From contig CAYRKQ010000031.1 of NCBI GenBank assembly GCA_964424985.1, forward strand, positions 1 to 5,591: a stretch of 5,591 bases of DNA, given 5' to 3'. Numbering within the stretch: the stretch's first letter is position 1; every line of letters starts with the position of its first letter. Source of the stretch: CAYRKQ01 sp964424985. GTDB taxonomy: Bacteria > Patescibacteriota > Saccharimonadia > Saccharimonadales > UBA7683. The translations under genes and the position numbers were made by a program. The notes beneath the pieces were generated by a model, which was not told the origin of the DNA, ran no database searches, and worked only from the letters and a program-made list of their open reading frames with translations. Below are positions 1 through 5,591 of the stretch, one piece after another.

Positions 1-65
1 TATACTTGCAACAATCCCTTGCTCTCTATGGGCAAAAAACTCAAATTACACGTTTTTACAGATCA

Positions 66-80
66 CAAGGTGAGACCTTG
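66..80. repeat. Perfect 6-bp inverted repeat upstream of the gene 1 promoter
   Basis: CAAGGT (66-71) and ACCTTG (75-80) are exact reverse complements around the three-base loop GAG. The dyad ends 31 bases before the -35 element of gene 1. It could be a protein-binding site or the stem of a weak terminator for a gene lying upstream of the window. No T-run follows directly (the nearest T-rich stretch is at about 90-96), so a classical intrinsic terminator is not well supported. The second G-tract promoter near 4423 has no matching dyad, so this element is not part of the shared cassette. Confidence 0.35.
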
Positions 81-111
81 AACCAAGATCTCTTTTATGT
101 GGACCCAACCC

Positions 112-140
112 TTGCCAAAACCAAAGGGGGGGGGTAAACT
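112..140 (+). promoter_or_regulatory. Sigma70-like promoter of gene 1 with poly-G in its spacer
   Basis: TTGCCA at 112-117 matches the -35 consensus TTGACA at five of six positions. TAAACT at 135-140 keeps the key T, A and final T of a -10 box. The spacer is exactly 17 bp, the optimum for sigma70-type promoters, and consists of AAACCAAA plus nine G. Transcription would start near 146-148, giving a 5' leader of about 55 bases before the ATG at 203. The same arrangement recurs at 4423-4450 ahead of the paralogous gene 3, where CTTGCCAAAA, the G run and TAAACTTA-AAGCAT are all conserved. Conservation in two otherwise different intergenic regions is the best evidence that this is functional. Confidence 0.72.
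126..134 (+). repeat. Homopolymeric G9 tract, candidate phase-variation switch
   Basis: Nine consecutive G lie immediately upstream of the -10 box TAAACT, inside the promoter spacer. Long G/C homopolymers are known hotspots for slipped-strand mispairing. At Neisseria porA a poly-G run between -35 and -10 sets transcription level by changing spacer length. With nine G the spacer here is 17 bp, predicted to be the high-expression state; gain or loss of one or two G should lower expression. The tract is outside any coding frame, so the expected effect is graded transcription and not an on/off frameshift. Confidence 0.75.
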
Positions 141-162
141 TAAAAGCATAAGGAGTTAAACC

Positions 163-219
163 ATGGCAAGTCTGCTTGCTATAGCCAAAAAGGAAACAAT
201 CGATGCTAAAAACGTATAA
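163..219 (+). CDS. Possible 18-codon leader ORF overlapping the start of gene 1
   Basis: ATG at 163 is preceded by AAGGAG (150-155) at a seven-base spacing, a better ribosome-binding site than that of gene 1 itself. The predicted peptide is MASLLAIAKKETIDAKNV, ending at TAA 217-219, in a different frame from gene 1 and running 17 bases past its ATG at 203. Ribosomes finishing here would stop beside the gene 1 start, so translational coupling or competition is possible. The string AAGGAGTTA is also found before the real ATG of gene 3 (4495-4503), which suggests that this site is the relic of an ancestral gene start now replaced by the ATG at 203. No known family is recognised, and the ORF may not be translated usefully. 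Confidence 0.35.
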   Translation: MASLLAIAKKETIDAKNV

Positions 220-1669
220 CATTAAACTCAAATTTATTGGAGTATTTCTGTTATCAGTGCTGGCCTTCCTCTCTTTTGGCACCGATGCACACGCAGCGAG
301 TATTACTGTGAGTACCGACACCAACCCAAGCCCCTGCACCCTAGACGAAGCCATAGAAAACATTAATGACCAAGCTCAAACCAACTCTGACTGTGTAGAG
401 GCAGGAGTCTACGGAACCGACGACACTATTACCATTCCCGAAGGCACAGTTTTACTTACTGCTGATTTAGTTGCCATCACTGAACCAGTGATAATAGAAG
501 GTGCGGGGATGAGCGAGACAGTAATCGATGGAGATGCCCAGTACAAGGGCTTACTACATAATGGCGATACGGATTTCACTGTTAAAAAAATCAAGATACA
601 AAGATTTGAAGACTATGCAGTTAACTCAGGCAATGGTAATCTCACCATCGATCAGTTAGAAGTTGATGGTTCAGGTGCAGTTTTTACAGGAAACCCAATG
701 GTACTATTTTTGCAACATAATACAGGAAGTAGTAGAAGCTTTAATATTACCAATACACACATTCATGACATAAATACGTCAAACGCCAACCTCCAGGTTC
801 TGGTATTAGTTACAAAAGGGTCGGCTACGAATACGGCTTATGTTGAAAATGTTACAATTTCAAACATCTCTAATACGGGTAGTTTATCTGCTGTTGCCAT
901 AGGCACGGGTTTTGCTGAAATAGCTACCGGAGGCATGAACGGTACAATAAGAAATACTACTGTTACAAACATCAACTCTAGCAGTAGTGCGGCTGTTGCA
1001 TTCTCAGCAATGACTTTCGGTATAAATAACACAACCCAACTAGAATTAGAAAACGTAACCGTAACTGATATATCAGGTGTTGATAGCTTCCTCGGTTATT
1101 CGGCTGGTGGAATTGGGGCGTTGACTGCCGCATCTGATCCCGACTCGCAGCCTGATAGTCGTGTTAGGGTCACCAATTCAATAATTGATGCTCAGTGCGG
1201 GACGGCAGACATTGGATCGCTAGTTTACGGACCAGGTGCTGGTACGGGCATTCAGTCGATTACTTCCGAAGGCGGCAACCTCTCATCAGATTCTACCTGT
1301 GAACCTTACTTCACCGAAGGTTCAGACCAGAACAATGTAGGAAATCTTACGTCAACCCTCGGATCACTATCAGACAATGGTGGCTATGTGCCAACTACCC
1401 CACTCCTCGAAGGCTCTCCGGCCGTTGATTCTGGCGTAGAGGTGGCTGGTATGACTACAGACGCTCGCCTAGCAGCCCGTCCTCAAGGTAATGCCTTTGA
1501 TTCCGGAGCTTACGAATCCTCTTTTACAAGAACTACTGCAGGTAGTTCAAATGAGAATTTAGCTAGCACTGGTGAAAGCACCAGGAATGTTGTTTTGATG
1601 GGAGCTTTGTTTGCGGTACTGGGTATTGGCGGATTCGTTTTATCGGCTAAAAAACACCAAAGTGCATAA
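203..1669 (+). CDS. Secreted beta-helix surface protein with choice-of-anchor Q-like C-terminus and LASTG sorting signal
   Basis: The product has 488 residues. The start ATG follows AGGA (191-194) at an eight-base spacing, and an in-frame TAG at 182-184 excludes a longer form. Residues 1-31 are a signal peptide (K-rich n-region, hydrophobic core about 11-25, cleavage after A-H-A). Next comes an N-terminal motif resembling the CSLREA family, CTLDEAIENIND at 45-56, with C64 and YGTDDTI at 70-76. Residues about 85-345 carry irregular short repeats such as VENVTISNIS and LENVTVTDIS, typical of a right-handed parallel beta-helix. Residues about 355-438 (GGNLSSD, SDNGG, GSPAVDSG, DARLAARPQG, FDSGAYE) match the choice-of-anchor Q pattern. 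The tail is LASTG at 453-457, a hydrophobic helix at about 463-482, then KK. I infer a wall-anchored adhesin-like or carbohydrate-contacting protein; no catalytic residues are evident. It is a paralogue of gene 3 and sits behind a G-tract promoter. The ligand is unknown. Confidence 0.9.
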   Translation: MLKTYNIKLKFIGVFLLSVLAFLSFGTDAHAASITVSTDTNPSPCTLDEAIENINDQAQTNSDCVEAGVYGTDDTITIPEGTVLLTADLVAITEPVIIEGAGMSETVIDGDAQYKGLLHNGDTDFTVKKIKIQRFEDYAVNSGNGNLTIDQLEVDGSGAVFTGNPMVLFLQHNTGSSRSFNITNTHIHDINTSNANLQVLVLVTKGSATNTAYVENVTISNISNTGSLSAVAIGTGFAEIATGGMNGTIRNTTVTNINSSSSAAVAFSAMTFGINNTTQLELENVTVTDISGVDSFLGYSAGGIGALTAASDPDSQPDSRVRVTNSIIDAQCGTADIGSLVYGPGAGTGIQSITSEGGNLSSDSTCEPYFTEGSDQNNVGNLTSTLGSLSDNGGYVPTTPLLEGSPAVDSGVEVAGMTTDARLAARPQGNAFDSGAYESSFTRTTAGSSNENLASTGESTRNVVLMGALFAVLGIGGFVLSAKKHQSA

Positions 1670-1706
1670 TAAAAAGTAGGAAATAGCAGATTTTTGTTAA
1701 TGGCGC

Positions 1707-1736
1707 TTGTGTTTCAAAACGACTCTGTATTACTAT
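1707..1736 (+). promoter_or_regulatory. Weak candidate promoter for gene 2, without a G tract
   Basis: TTGTGT (1707-1712) and TACTAT (1731-1736) are separated by 18 bp and would place a start near 1743, about 33 bases before the gene 2 ATG. The -35 matches consensus only in its TTG and the -10 matches four of six bases, so support is modest. The 106-base gap between genes 1 and 2 shows no convincing terminator hairpin, so gene 2 could equally be read through from the gene 1 promoter. Unlike the promoters of genes 1 and 3, this spacer contains no homopolymer. Confidence 0.25.
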
Positions 1737-1766
1737 AGGATCAAGACTATTTTGGAGAACTGAGTG

Positions 1767-1772
1767 AGGAGG
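1767..1772 (+). promoter_or_regulatory. Ribosome-binding site deciding the gene 2 start
   Basis: AGGAGG is a full Shine-Dalgarno core three bases before ATG 1776. A rival start is GTG at 1764, which has GGAG (1754-1757) six bases upstream and lies directly after an in-frame TGA (1761-1763), so no start further upstream is possible. I prefer ATG 1776 for its start codon and complete SD. Gene 3 also uses a tight SD-to-ATG spacing of four bases. The choice adds or removes only four residues (M-R-R-V) in the n-region of the signal peptide. Confidence 0.55.
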
Positions 1773-1775
1773 GTT

Positions 1776-4355
1776 ATGAAGGTTGCAACTATACTAAAAC
1801 GGTTTGGTGCCGTATGTGCCAGTCTAGTAATGGCAGCGAGCACTATGCTAACCGCTGCGCCTGTAGCAGTAGCCGCCCCAGGTGATAGCACAGGGGATCC
1901 GATCATTATTACCAATTGTCTTCAACTGCAGGCAATTGATGAAAATACCAGCAACTACAGCAAACATTATGCCCTCGGCAACGATATTGACTGCACCGTT
2001 TCGATCGGCTGGAATAGCGGCAAGGGGTTTGATCCGATCGCCTCTGAGGTCAACCCATTCACCGGCACCTTCAATGGCCGGCATCACACCATTACCAACC
2101 TAACAATTAATCGTGCTGACGATACACCTGGTGATCCAACCGAAGATGATGAATCATCGATCGGGCTGTTTGCCTGGACCCAAGATACGGCTATCAGTAA
2201 CCTCAATATCGACACCTCAAAAGTTAAAGGTTATGCCTTTGTGGGCGGTATTGTTGGCTGGGCGGAAGACACTACACTGACCAATGTTTCGTTTAATGCT
2301 ACTGTTGAAGATAACAGCTGTGATCCTGGCTACTGCGTATGGGCGCGCTATGGGCATGCGGGCGGCGGCCTGGTAGGCGTGCTGCATAATAGTTCAATTG
2401 TAAACGGCGTAACCGGAGGTCCGGCAAAGGGCAGCGGTAACACAATCGGTGGCCTGGTTGGCCAAATGGGCAACAACTCTTCAATAACAAGTTCTTCCAG
2501 TAGTTCCAACATTGATGGCGGCAATAACCTCGGCGGCGCAGTTGGCTGGATGATGGGCGGCAATTTGGTAGATGTTCACGCTAGCGGTTCAATTGATGCG
2601 AACAACGACGAAGACCTAAAGAATGGCTACGCAGCTGGTGGCCTGGTTGGCCTCATGGATGGTTCAGCCAACGTTACGCGCTCAAGCGCTACTGGCAGCG
2701 TGCATGCTGATCATGCGGCAGCCGGCGGCCTAGTTGGCAACAAGCAAGGAGCGGGCAGCATTAGTGACTCATACGCTCGTGGAAACGTCACCCAAGCAGA
2801 TGGTTACGGGACAGGCGGCCGAGTCGGCGGTTTAATTGGCGAGCTGACCGGCGGCAGCGTTGCACGAACCTACGCGAGCGGTAGTGTATCGGGAGATTAC
2901 TCAGTTGGTGGCCTGATTGGCCAAGCTTATGAAGCTATAGATGGCGATAATAGTATTCAGGATTCTTTTGCTGCAGGTTTAGTCACGGCGACTGACCCAG
3001 ACGAAGTTTCTCCTGAGGTGTACAATGGCGGGCTGATTGGTAGTTTCACCAATGGGCAAGATCTCGGAAATAATTACTATGATGCCGACCGAACAGGCAT
3101 GGACCACTGTTATGCCTGGTACCCGGAAGGCTACGCAGAAAGCGATGCTACCATAGCAGGCGAGTGCGTGGCCGTAAATGTAGACGAGGCGCCAAATGCT
3201 ACTTACTTCTATAACGCTAGCAACCAGCCATTCAATGATGGCGAAACCCAGGTGTGGTCAGCTGAAATTTGGGATTTTCACGAAGATGACTACCCAACCT
3301 TTACCTGTGACCAATGTGAGGTAATCGAAGATGGCGAAGAATCAGATCCTGCCGCGACGCTTGAAACACTAGGAGCCGAAGACATCACTGCTACTACCGC
3401 AGTCATGCACGGCGAGGCTCAGCTTCATAACGGCGTTACCATCGAAAATTTAGAAAGTAACCTTATGGTGGGTTTCCATCTCAATACCAACTCAACCGTA
3501 GACTGGGATAACTTCGTTCATTCCGCCCCCGTGGAGGACGTTTCAGCGATAGAAGGAGATGACACGCATCTTGCCTTCAGCGGGTTAATAGATGGGCTGG
3601 AGTGCGAAACACAGTATTGGTACGTTGCAGCCTACATTTATGGAGAGTATGAGGATGGCGTGGCTGGTAATGTCGAAACATTCACCACCGACACTTGTCC
3701 TGCGCCAGATGACGACAACGACGGTATATCTAATGATGTCGAAGACGGCGCACCCCTTGAAGGCGACGGCAATAACGACGGTGTGGCTGATAGCGAGCAA
3801 GCCAATGTGGCCAGCTTTGTGAGCTCTGTTACCAACAAATACGTAACCGTTGTGGTTAACGAACAGTGCGAACTTTCGGCGGTATCGGCCAGCCAAGAGG
3901 AAGAAAACTGGGTGAAAGATCCAGGCTTTGCCTACAGCTCCGGGTTCGTACACTTTACGGCTGACTGCGGCGAAGAAGGCTTCACAACGGCTGTGACACT
4001 GTACCAGTATGGGGTGAGTAAAGCTGATGCGATTGTCAGAAAATATAACCCAATCACTAAAACCTACGCTACCATTACAAATGCCAGCCTCACGGAAGAA
4101 ACAATTGATAACCAGGCTGTCGCGGTCACTTCATACCAAGTAACTGATGGCGGTGAGCTTGATGTTGACGGCGAAGAAAACGGCGTAATTGTCGATCCTG
4201 TCGGTTTTGCAACGCCGGCAGCTAGCGCAACCACCAACACAGCCGAAGATCTTGCAAGTACTGGACAATCAACTTCCTTGCTATACATTGCGGCCAGCAT
4301 GCTACTACTCGTTTCCGCAGGCGCATTCCTCAAGCTAAAACGAACCCGAGCCTAG
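1776..4355 (+). CDS. Secreted multidomain surface protein: GLUG repeats, FN3-like domain, choice-of-anchor U, LASTG anchor
   Basis: The product has 859 residues from ATG 1776 (863 if GTG 1764 is used). Residues 1-34 are a signal peptide with basic K8-R9, a hydrophobic core and cleavage near A-V-A-A. Residues about 40-130 hold a region often found before GLUG repeats (FNGRHHTITNLTI). About nine GLUG-type repeats follow, with GG[LIA][VI]G cores starting near residues 157, 197, 225, 253, 288, 317, 351, 378 and 418. A fibronectin type III-like domain spans about 523-640, with GLECETQYWY and a TFTT-like end. An acidic stretch at 645-675 (DDDNDG at 645-650, DGNNDG at 664-669) resembles thrombospondin type 3 calcium loops. 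Residues about 645-815 fit the choice-of-anchor U module (KYVTVVV, DPGFAYSSGFVHF, ADAIVRKYNP, NGVIVDP). The tail is LASTG at 826-830, a hydrophobic helix and KLKRTRA. Probably a wall-bound adhesin or stalk; the binding partner is unknown. It is not homologous to genes 1 and 3 beyond its signal peptide and tail. Confidence 0.9.
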   Translation: MKVATILKRFGAVCASLVMAASTMLTAAPVAVAAPGDSTGDPIIITNCLQLQAIDENTSNYSKHYALGNDIDCTVSIGWNSGKGFDPIASEVNPFTGTFNGRHHTITNLTINRADDTPGDPTEDDESSIGLFAWTQDTAISNLNIDTSKVKGYAFVGGIVGWAEDTTLTNVSFNATVEDNSCDPGYCVWARYGHAGGGLVGVLHNSSIVNGVTGGPAKGSGNTIGGLVGQMGNNSSITSSSSSSNIDGGNNLGGAVGWMMGGNLVDVHASGSIDANNDEDLKNGYAAGGLVGLMDGSANVTRSSATGSVHADHAAAGGLVGNKQGAGSISDSYARGNVTQADGYGTGGRVGGLIGELTGGSVARTYASGSVSGDYSVGGLIGQAYEAIDGDNSIQDSFAAGLVTATDPDEVSPEVYNGGLIGSFTNGQDLGNNYYDADRTGMDHCYAWYPEGYAESDATIAGECVAVNVDEAPNATYFYNASNQPFNDGETQVWSAEIWDFHEDDYPTFTCDQCEVIEDGEESDPAATLETLGAEDITATTAVMHGEAQLHNGVTIENLESNLMVGFHLNTNSTVDWDNFVHSAPVEDVSAIEGDDTHLAFSGLIDGLECETQYWYVAAYIYGEYEDGVAGNVETFTTDTCPAPDDDNDGISNDVEDGAPLEGDGNNDGVADSEQANVASFVSSVTNKYVTVVVNEQCELSAVSASQEEENWVKDPGFAYSSGFVHFTADCGEEGFTTAVTLYQYGVSKADAIVRKYNPITKTYATITNASLTEETIDNQAVAVTSYQVTDGGELDVDGEENGVIVDPVGFATPAASATTNTAEDLASTGQSTSLLYIAASMLLLVSAGAFLKLKRTRA
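2244..3044 (+). repeat. Degenerate tandem array coding for nine GLUG repeats
   Basis: Codons for Gly-Gly-(Leu/Ile/Ala)-(Val/Ile)-Gly recur nine times at intervals of about 27 to 40 codons, often written as GGCGGCCTGGTTGGC or close variants. Linkers are rich in Ser, Thr, Asn and Asp, with recurring S-[YF]-A-x-G patterns (SYARGNV, TYASGSV, SFAAGLV). GLUG repeats are known from bacterial surface and adhesin-like proteins and are thought to stack into an elongated beta structure. Unequal recombination between units could change the repeat number, but the units are diverged, so such events are probably not frequent. Confidence 0.75.
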
Positions 4356-4422
4356 TTTCTTTATCCCGTTAAGAATCCGACTACCTCAGAATAGCTTTAT
4401 GAGCCTAGCATGTATGCCACTC
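4356..4422. other. Spacer after gene 2, no clear terminator
   Basis: The stretch between the gene 2 stop (TAG 4353-4355) and the -35 of the second G-tract promoter has no strong GC stem followed by T. The best fold is a four-base CTCA/TGAG pairing at about 4385-4403, too weak to call. GAGCCTAG occurs at 4348-4355 and again at 4401-4408, an eight-base direct repeat that is probably chance. Gene 3 may thus receive some read-through as well as its own promoter's output. Confidence 0.4.
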
Positions 4423-4450
4423 TTGCCAAAATCAGGGGGGGGGGTAAACT
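4423..4450 (+). promoter_or_regulatory. Sigma70-like promoter of gene 3 with poly-G in its spacer
   Basis: TTGCCA at 4423-4428 and TAAACT at 4445-4450 repeat the -35 and -10 of the gene 1 promoter exactly. The spacer is AAATCA plus ten G, 16 bp in total, one base shorter than at gene 1. The match continues downstream as TAAACTTATAAGCATTA against TAAACTTAAAAGCATAA, then stops, so a cassette of about 39 bases is shared. Transcription would begin near 4457, about 48 bases before ATG 4505. A 16-bp spacer is usually somewhat weaker than 17, so in this assembled state gene 3 may be expressed less than gene 1 if the elements act alike. Confidence 0.72.
4435..4444 (+). repeat. Homopolymeric G10 tract, candidate phase-variation switch
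   Basis: Ten G lie directly upstream of TAAACT in the promoter spacer of gene 3. The run is one G longer than its counterpart at 126-134, while the A/C/T part of the spacer is two bases shorter, so the two promoters sit at different spacer lengths (16 and 17 bp). One added G would bring this promoter to 17 bp. The tract is non-coding. Confidence 0.75.
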
Positions 4451-4466
4451 TATAAGCATTACCACA

Positions 4467-4480
4467 ACATCAAATGATGT
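4467..4480. repeat. Small dyad in the gene 3 leader
   Basis: ACATCA (4467-4472) and TGATGT (4475-4480) are reverse complements separated by AA. In RNA this gives a five-base-pair stem with an AAAT loop, 15 bases upstream of the Shine-Dalgarno AAGGAG (4495-4500). The stem is weak and the SD remains free, so any role (operator half-sites or leader stabilisation) is speculative. It is absent from the gene 1 leader. Confidence 0.25.
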
Positions 4481-4504
4481 AAATGATATGTAAGAAGGAG
4501 TTAT

Positions 4505-5591
4505 ATGGTAAAAATTAAAAACATTACGAACAAAACTCGCGGCAGTAGCGTAGTGCTCTTATCACAAGAGCTCTTCTTCGTGCTCTTTGTAATGGCGGTT
4601 GTGTTCATTCTTCAGCCTACCCGAGCGGATGCGGCAACGTTTAATGTGGCGACTGGCTCAGGCAACATCAACGACGGAGATAGCATTTGCCAGCTTCAAG
4701 AAGCTGTAGAAAACATTAATGACGGCGCACGAACCTACGAGGACTGCGAAGAGACTGGTACCTATGGCACCGATGACACCATCAACTTACCAGCAGGGAC
4801 AATTGTTGCTAATAACTTATATTACACACAGCTTGAGAAGTCAGCTAAGATAATTGGTCAAGGCCGGGGTGTTTCAATTCTTGATGATACACGAATTGAA
4901 TCGCAAAACAACAGCGCTGCTGATATTACGCTACAGGACTTTACTCTGATGTCGGGCAGTGGTCTTATTTATGCTTCTGATCTTAACAGTCTTACGGTAG
5001 AGCGGGTAGAACTGGATGGCAAAGGCAGTGCCAGCGACCTCTTATATGCGTCGCAGTTGAGCCATCTTACCGTGCGAGACAGTTACATACACAATGGAGA
5101 TAGTTATTATGCCACGGGCATCTTTTCCGGCAGTGGCCTCAGTGGCGACACCGTGTACGTTGAGCGTACAACTATCAGCCAGGTGTCGCGGGGTATTCAT
5201 TTGTTCAATGGTGATAAGACTAAAACTGCCACTATCAAAAACACTACTATAACTAACCTTTCCGGTGATGACGAAGTCGCAGGTATTGTAGTTGATACCT
5301 ATGATGGCGCTATCAATTACACTACCATCAACAACACCTACAGTAACATGGCAAACACAGGTTCCGGAGTTCTCCCGGCAGCTGCCATTATGGAGAGAGC
5401 CGGTGATGACGGCCACATCACCCACGTTGCTCAAAATAATCTCTACGCCGTAGGCAATGGCGGCGATTCAGTCAACTACATACGCCTTGATGATGGTAGT
5501 GGATTTAATGTTGTTACTGATCCCAATGATCCCCATTTCACCGCCACCTCCCTCGGTGGCAACCTCTCAAGCGATGGTAGTCTCAGCGCGT
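4505..5591 (+). CDS. Secreted beta-helix surface protein, paralogue of gene 1 (3' end beyond the window)
   Basis: Open from ATG 4505 to the window edge: 362 complete codons without a stop. AAGGAG (4495-4500) lies four bases before the ATG. Residues 1-43 form a long signal peptide: K-rich n-region, hydrophobic core about 23-36, cleavage after A-D-A. The mature N-terminus has CQLQEAVENIND at 62-73, C81 and YGTDDTI at 87-93. The Cys spacing (19 residues) and the motif order are the same as in gene 1. A beta-helix-like body follows (VERVELDGKG, VERTTISQVS, KNTTITNLSG). Near the edge GGNLSSD at 351-357 aligns with the start of the choice-of-anchor Q-like module of gene 1 (357-363). By that alignment about 130 residues remain, and I expect a GSPA(V/I)D module and an LAxTG tail. 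Likely another wall-anchored adhesin-like protein under its own G-tract promoter. No enzymatic motif is seen. Confidence 0.88.
   Translation, partial: MVKIKNITNKTRGSSVVLLSQELFFVLFVMAVVFILQPTRADAATFNVATGSGNINDGDSICQLQEAVENINDGARTYEDCEETGTYGTDDTINLPAGTIVANNLYYTQLEKSAKIIGQGRGVSILDDTRIESQNNSAADITLQDFTLMSGSGLIYASDLNSLTVERVELDGKGSASDLLYASQLSHLTVRDSYIHNGDSYYATGIFSGSGLSGDTVYVERTTISQVSRGIHLFNGDKTKTATIKNTTITNLSGDDEVAGIVVDTYDGAINYTTINNTYSNMANTGSGVLPAAAIMERAGDDGHITHVAQNNLYAVGNGGDSVNYIRLDDGSGFNVVTDPNDPHFTATSLGGNLSSDGSLSA

Noticed and set aside
35..57. AAAAAC / GTTTTT inverted repeat with an 11-base loop, considered as a terminator
   Set aside because: The stem is almost only A-T pairs and no T-run follows; too unstable to call.
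46..363. 105-codon ORF on the minus strand across the gene 1 promoter
   Set aside because: It runs through the conserved promoter and the start of gene 1, lacks homologous features, and its middle reads across the poly-G tract; a chance antisense frame.
584..590. A7 run inside gene 1 as a possible translational phase-variation site
   Set aside because: Seven A in a Lys-Lys-Ile context is common, is shorter than typical switching tracts, and has no counterpart in gene 3.
2244..3044. Regularly spaced GGCGGCCTGGTTGGC-like repeats considered as a CRISPR-like or DNA-level array
   Set aside because: Spacing varies in codon multiples, the frame is open throughout, and the repeats encode GLUG cores; they are protein repeats.
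3585..3953. 122-codon ORF on the minus strand inside gene 2
   Set aside because: It is fully antisense to the well-supported choice-of-anchor U region, has no RBS evidence and no recognisable motif.
4451..4456. TATAAG as an alternative -10 for the gene 3 promoter
   Set aside because: It would give a 22-bp spacer from TTGCCA, and the matching position in the gene 1 promoter is TAAAAG; TAAACT with 16-17 bp fits better.
4483..4518. Short ORF (ATG 4483 to TAA 4516) overlapping the start of gene 3, resembling the leader ORF of gene 1
   Set aside because: It has no Shine-Dalgarno and its peptide is unrelated to the 163-219 ORF; likely chance.
5042..5434. 130-codon ORF on the minus strand at the end of the window
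   Set aside because: It lies opposite the open frame of gene 3, which has a signal peptide, SD and clear paralogy to gene 1.

Overview
The window reads as the surface-protein locus of a bacterium with a Gram-positive type of cell-wall anchoring. Three large genes lie head to tail on the + strand, all coding for secreted proteins. The two complete ones end in the same sorting signal, LASTG followed by a hydrophobic helix and a short basic tail. The combination of choice-of-anchor Q and U modules, GLUG repeats, LAxTG-type tails, mid-range GC and strong Shine-Dalgarno sites is reminiscent of Patescibacteria/CPR, perhaps Saccharibacteria. That placement is an inference from style; the window holds no phylogenetic marker.

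Layout: 1-111 is the end of an upstream spacer with one small perfect inverted repeat. 112-140 is a strong sigma70-like promoter whose spacer contains a run of nine G. A possible short leader ORF (163-219) overlaps the start of gene 1 (203-1669), a 488-residue predicted beta-helix protein with a C-terminal choice-of-anchor Q-like module. After a 106-base gap comes gene 2 (1776-4355), an 859-residue protein with about nine GLUG repeats, a fibronectin type III-like domain, an acidic Ca-binding-type linker and a choice-of-anchor U module. 4356-4504 carries a second copy of the G-tract promoter, here with ten G. Gene 3 (4505 to the window edge) is a diverged paralogue of gene 1, cut off by the end of the window.

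The main point of interest is regulatory. Genes 1 and 3 share a promoter cassette in which TTGCCA (-35) and TAAACT (-10) are separated by a spacer made largely of poly-G. The spacer is 17 bp at gene 1 (G9) and 16 bp at gene 3 (G10). Slipped-strand changes in the G run would alter the -35/-10 distance and hence promoter strength. This is the logic known from the Neisseria porA promoter. The locus therefore looks like a pair of independently phase-variable surface proteins flanking a third surface protein that has no such tract. If the CPR assignment holds, this would be phase variation in an epibiotic bacterium's host-contact proteins. The G-run lengths come from one assembled sequence and could be off by a base.
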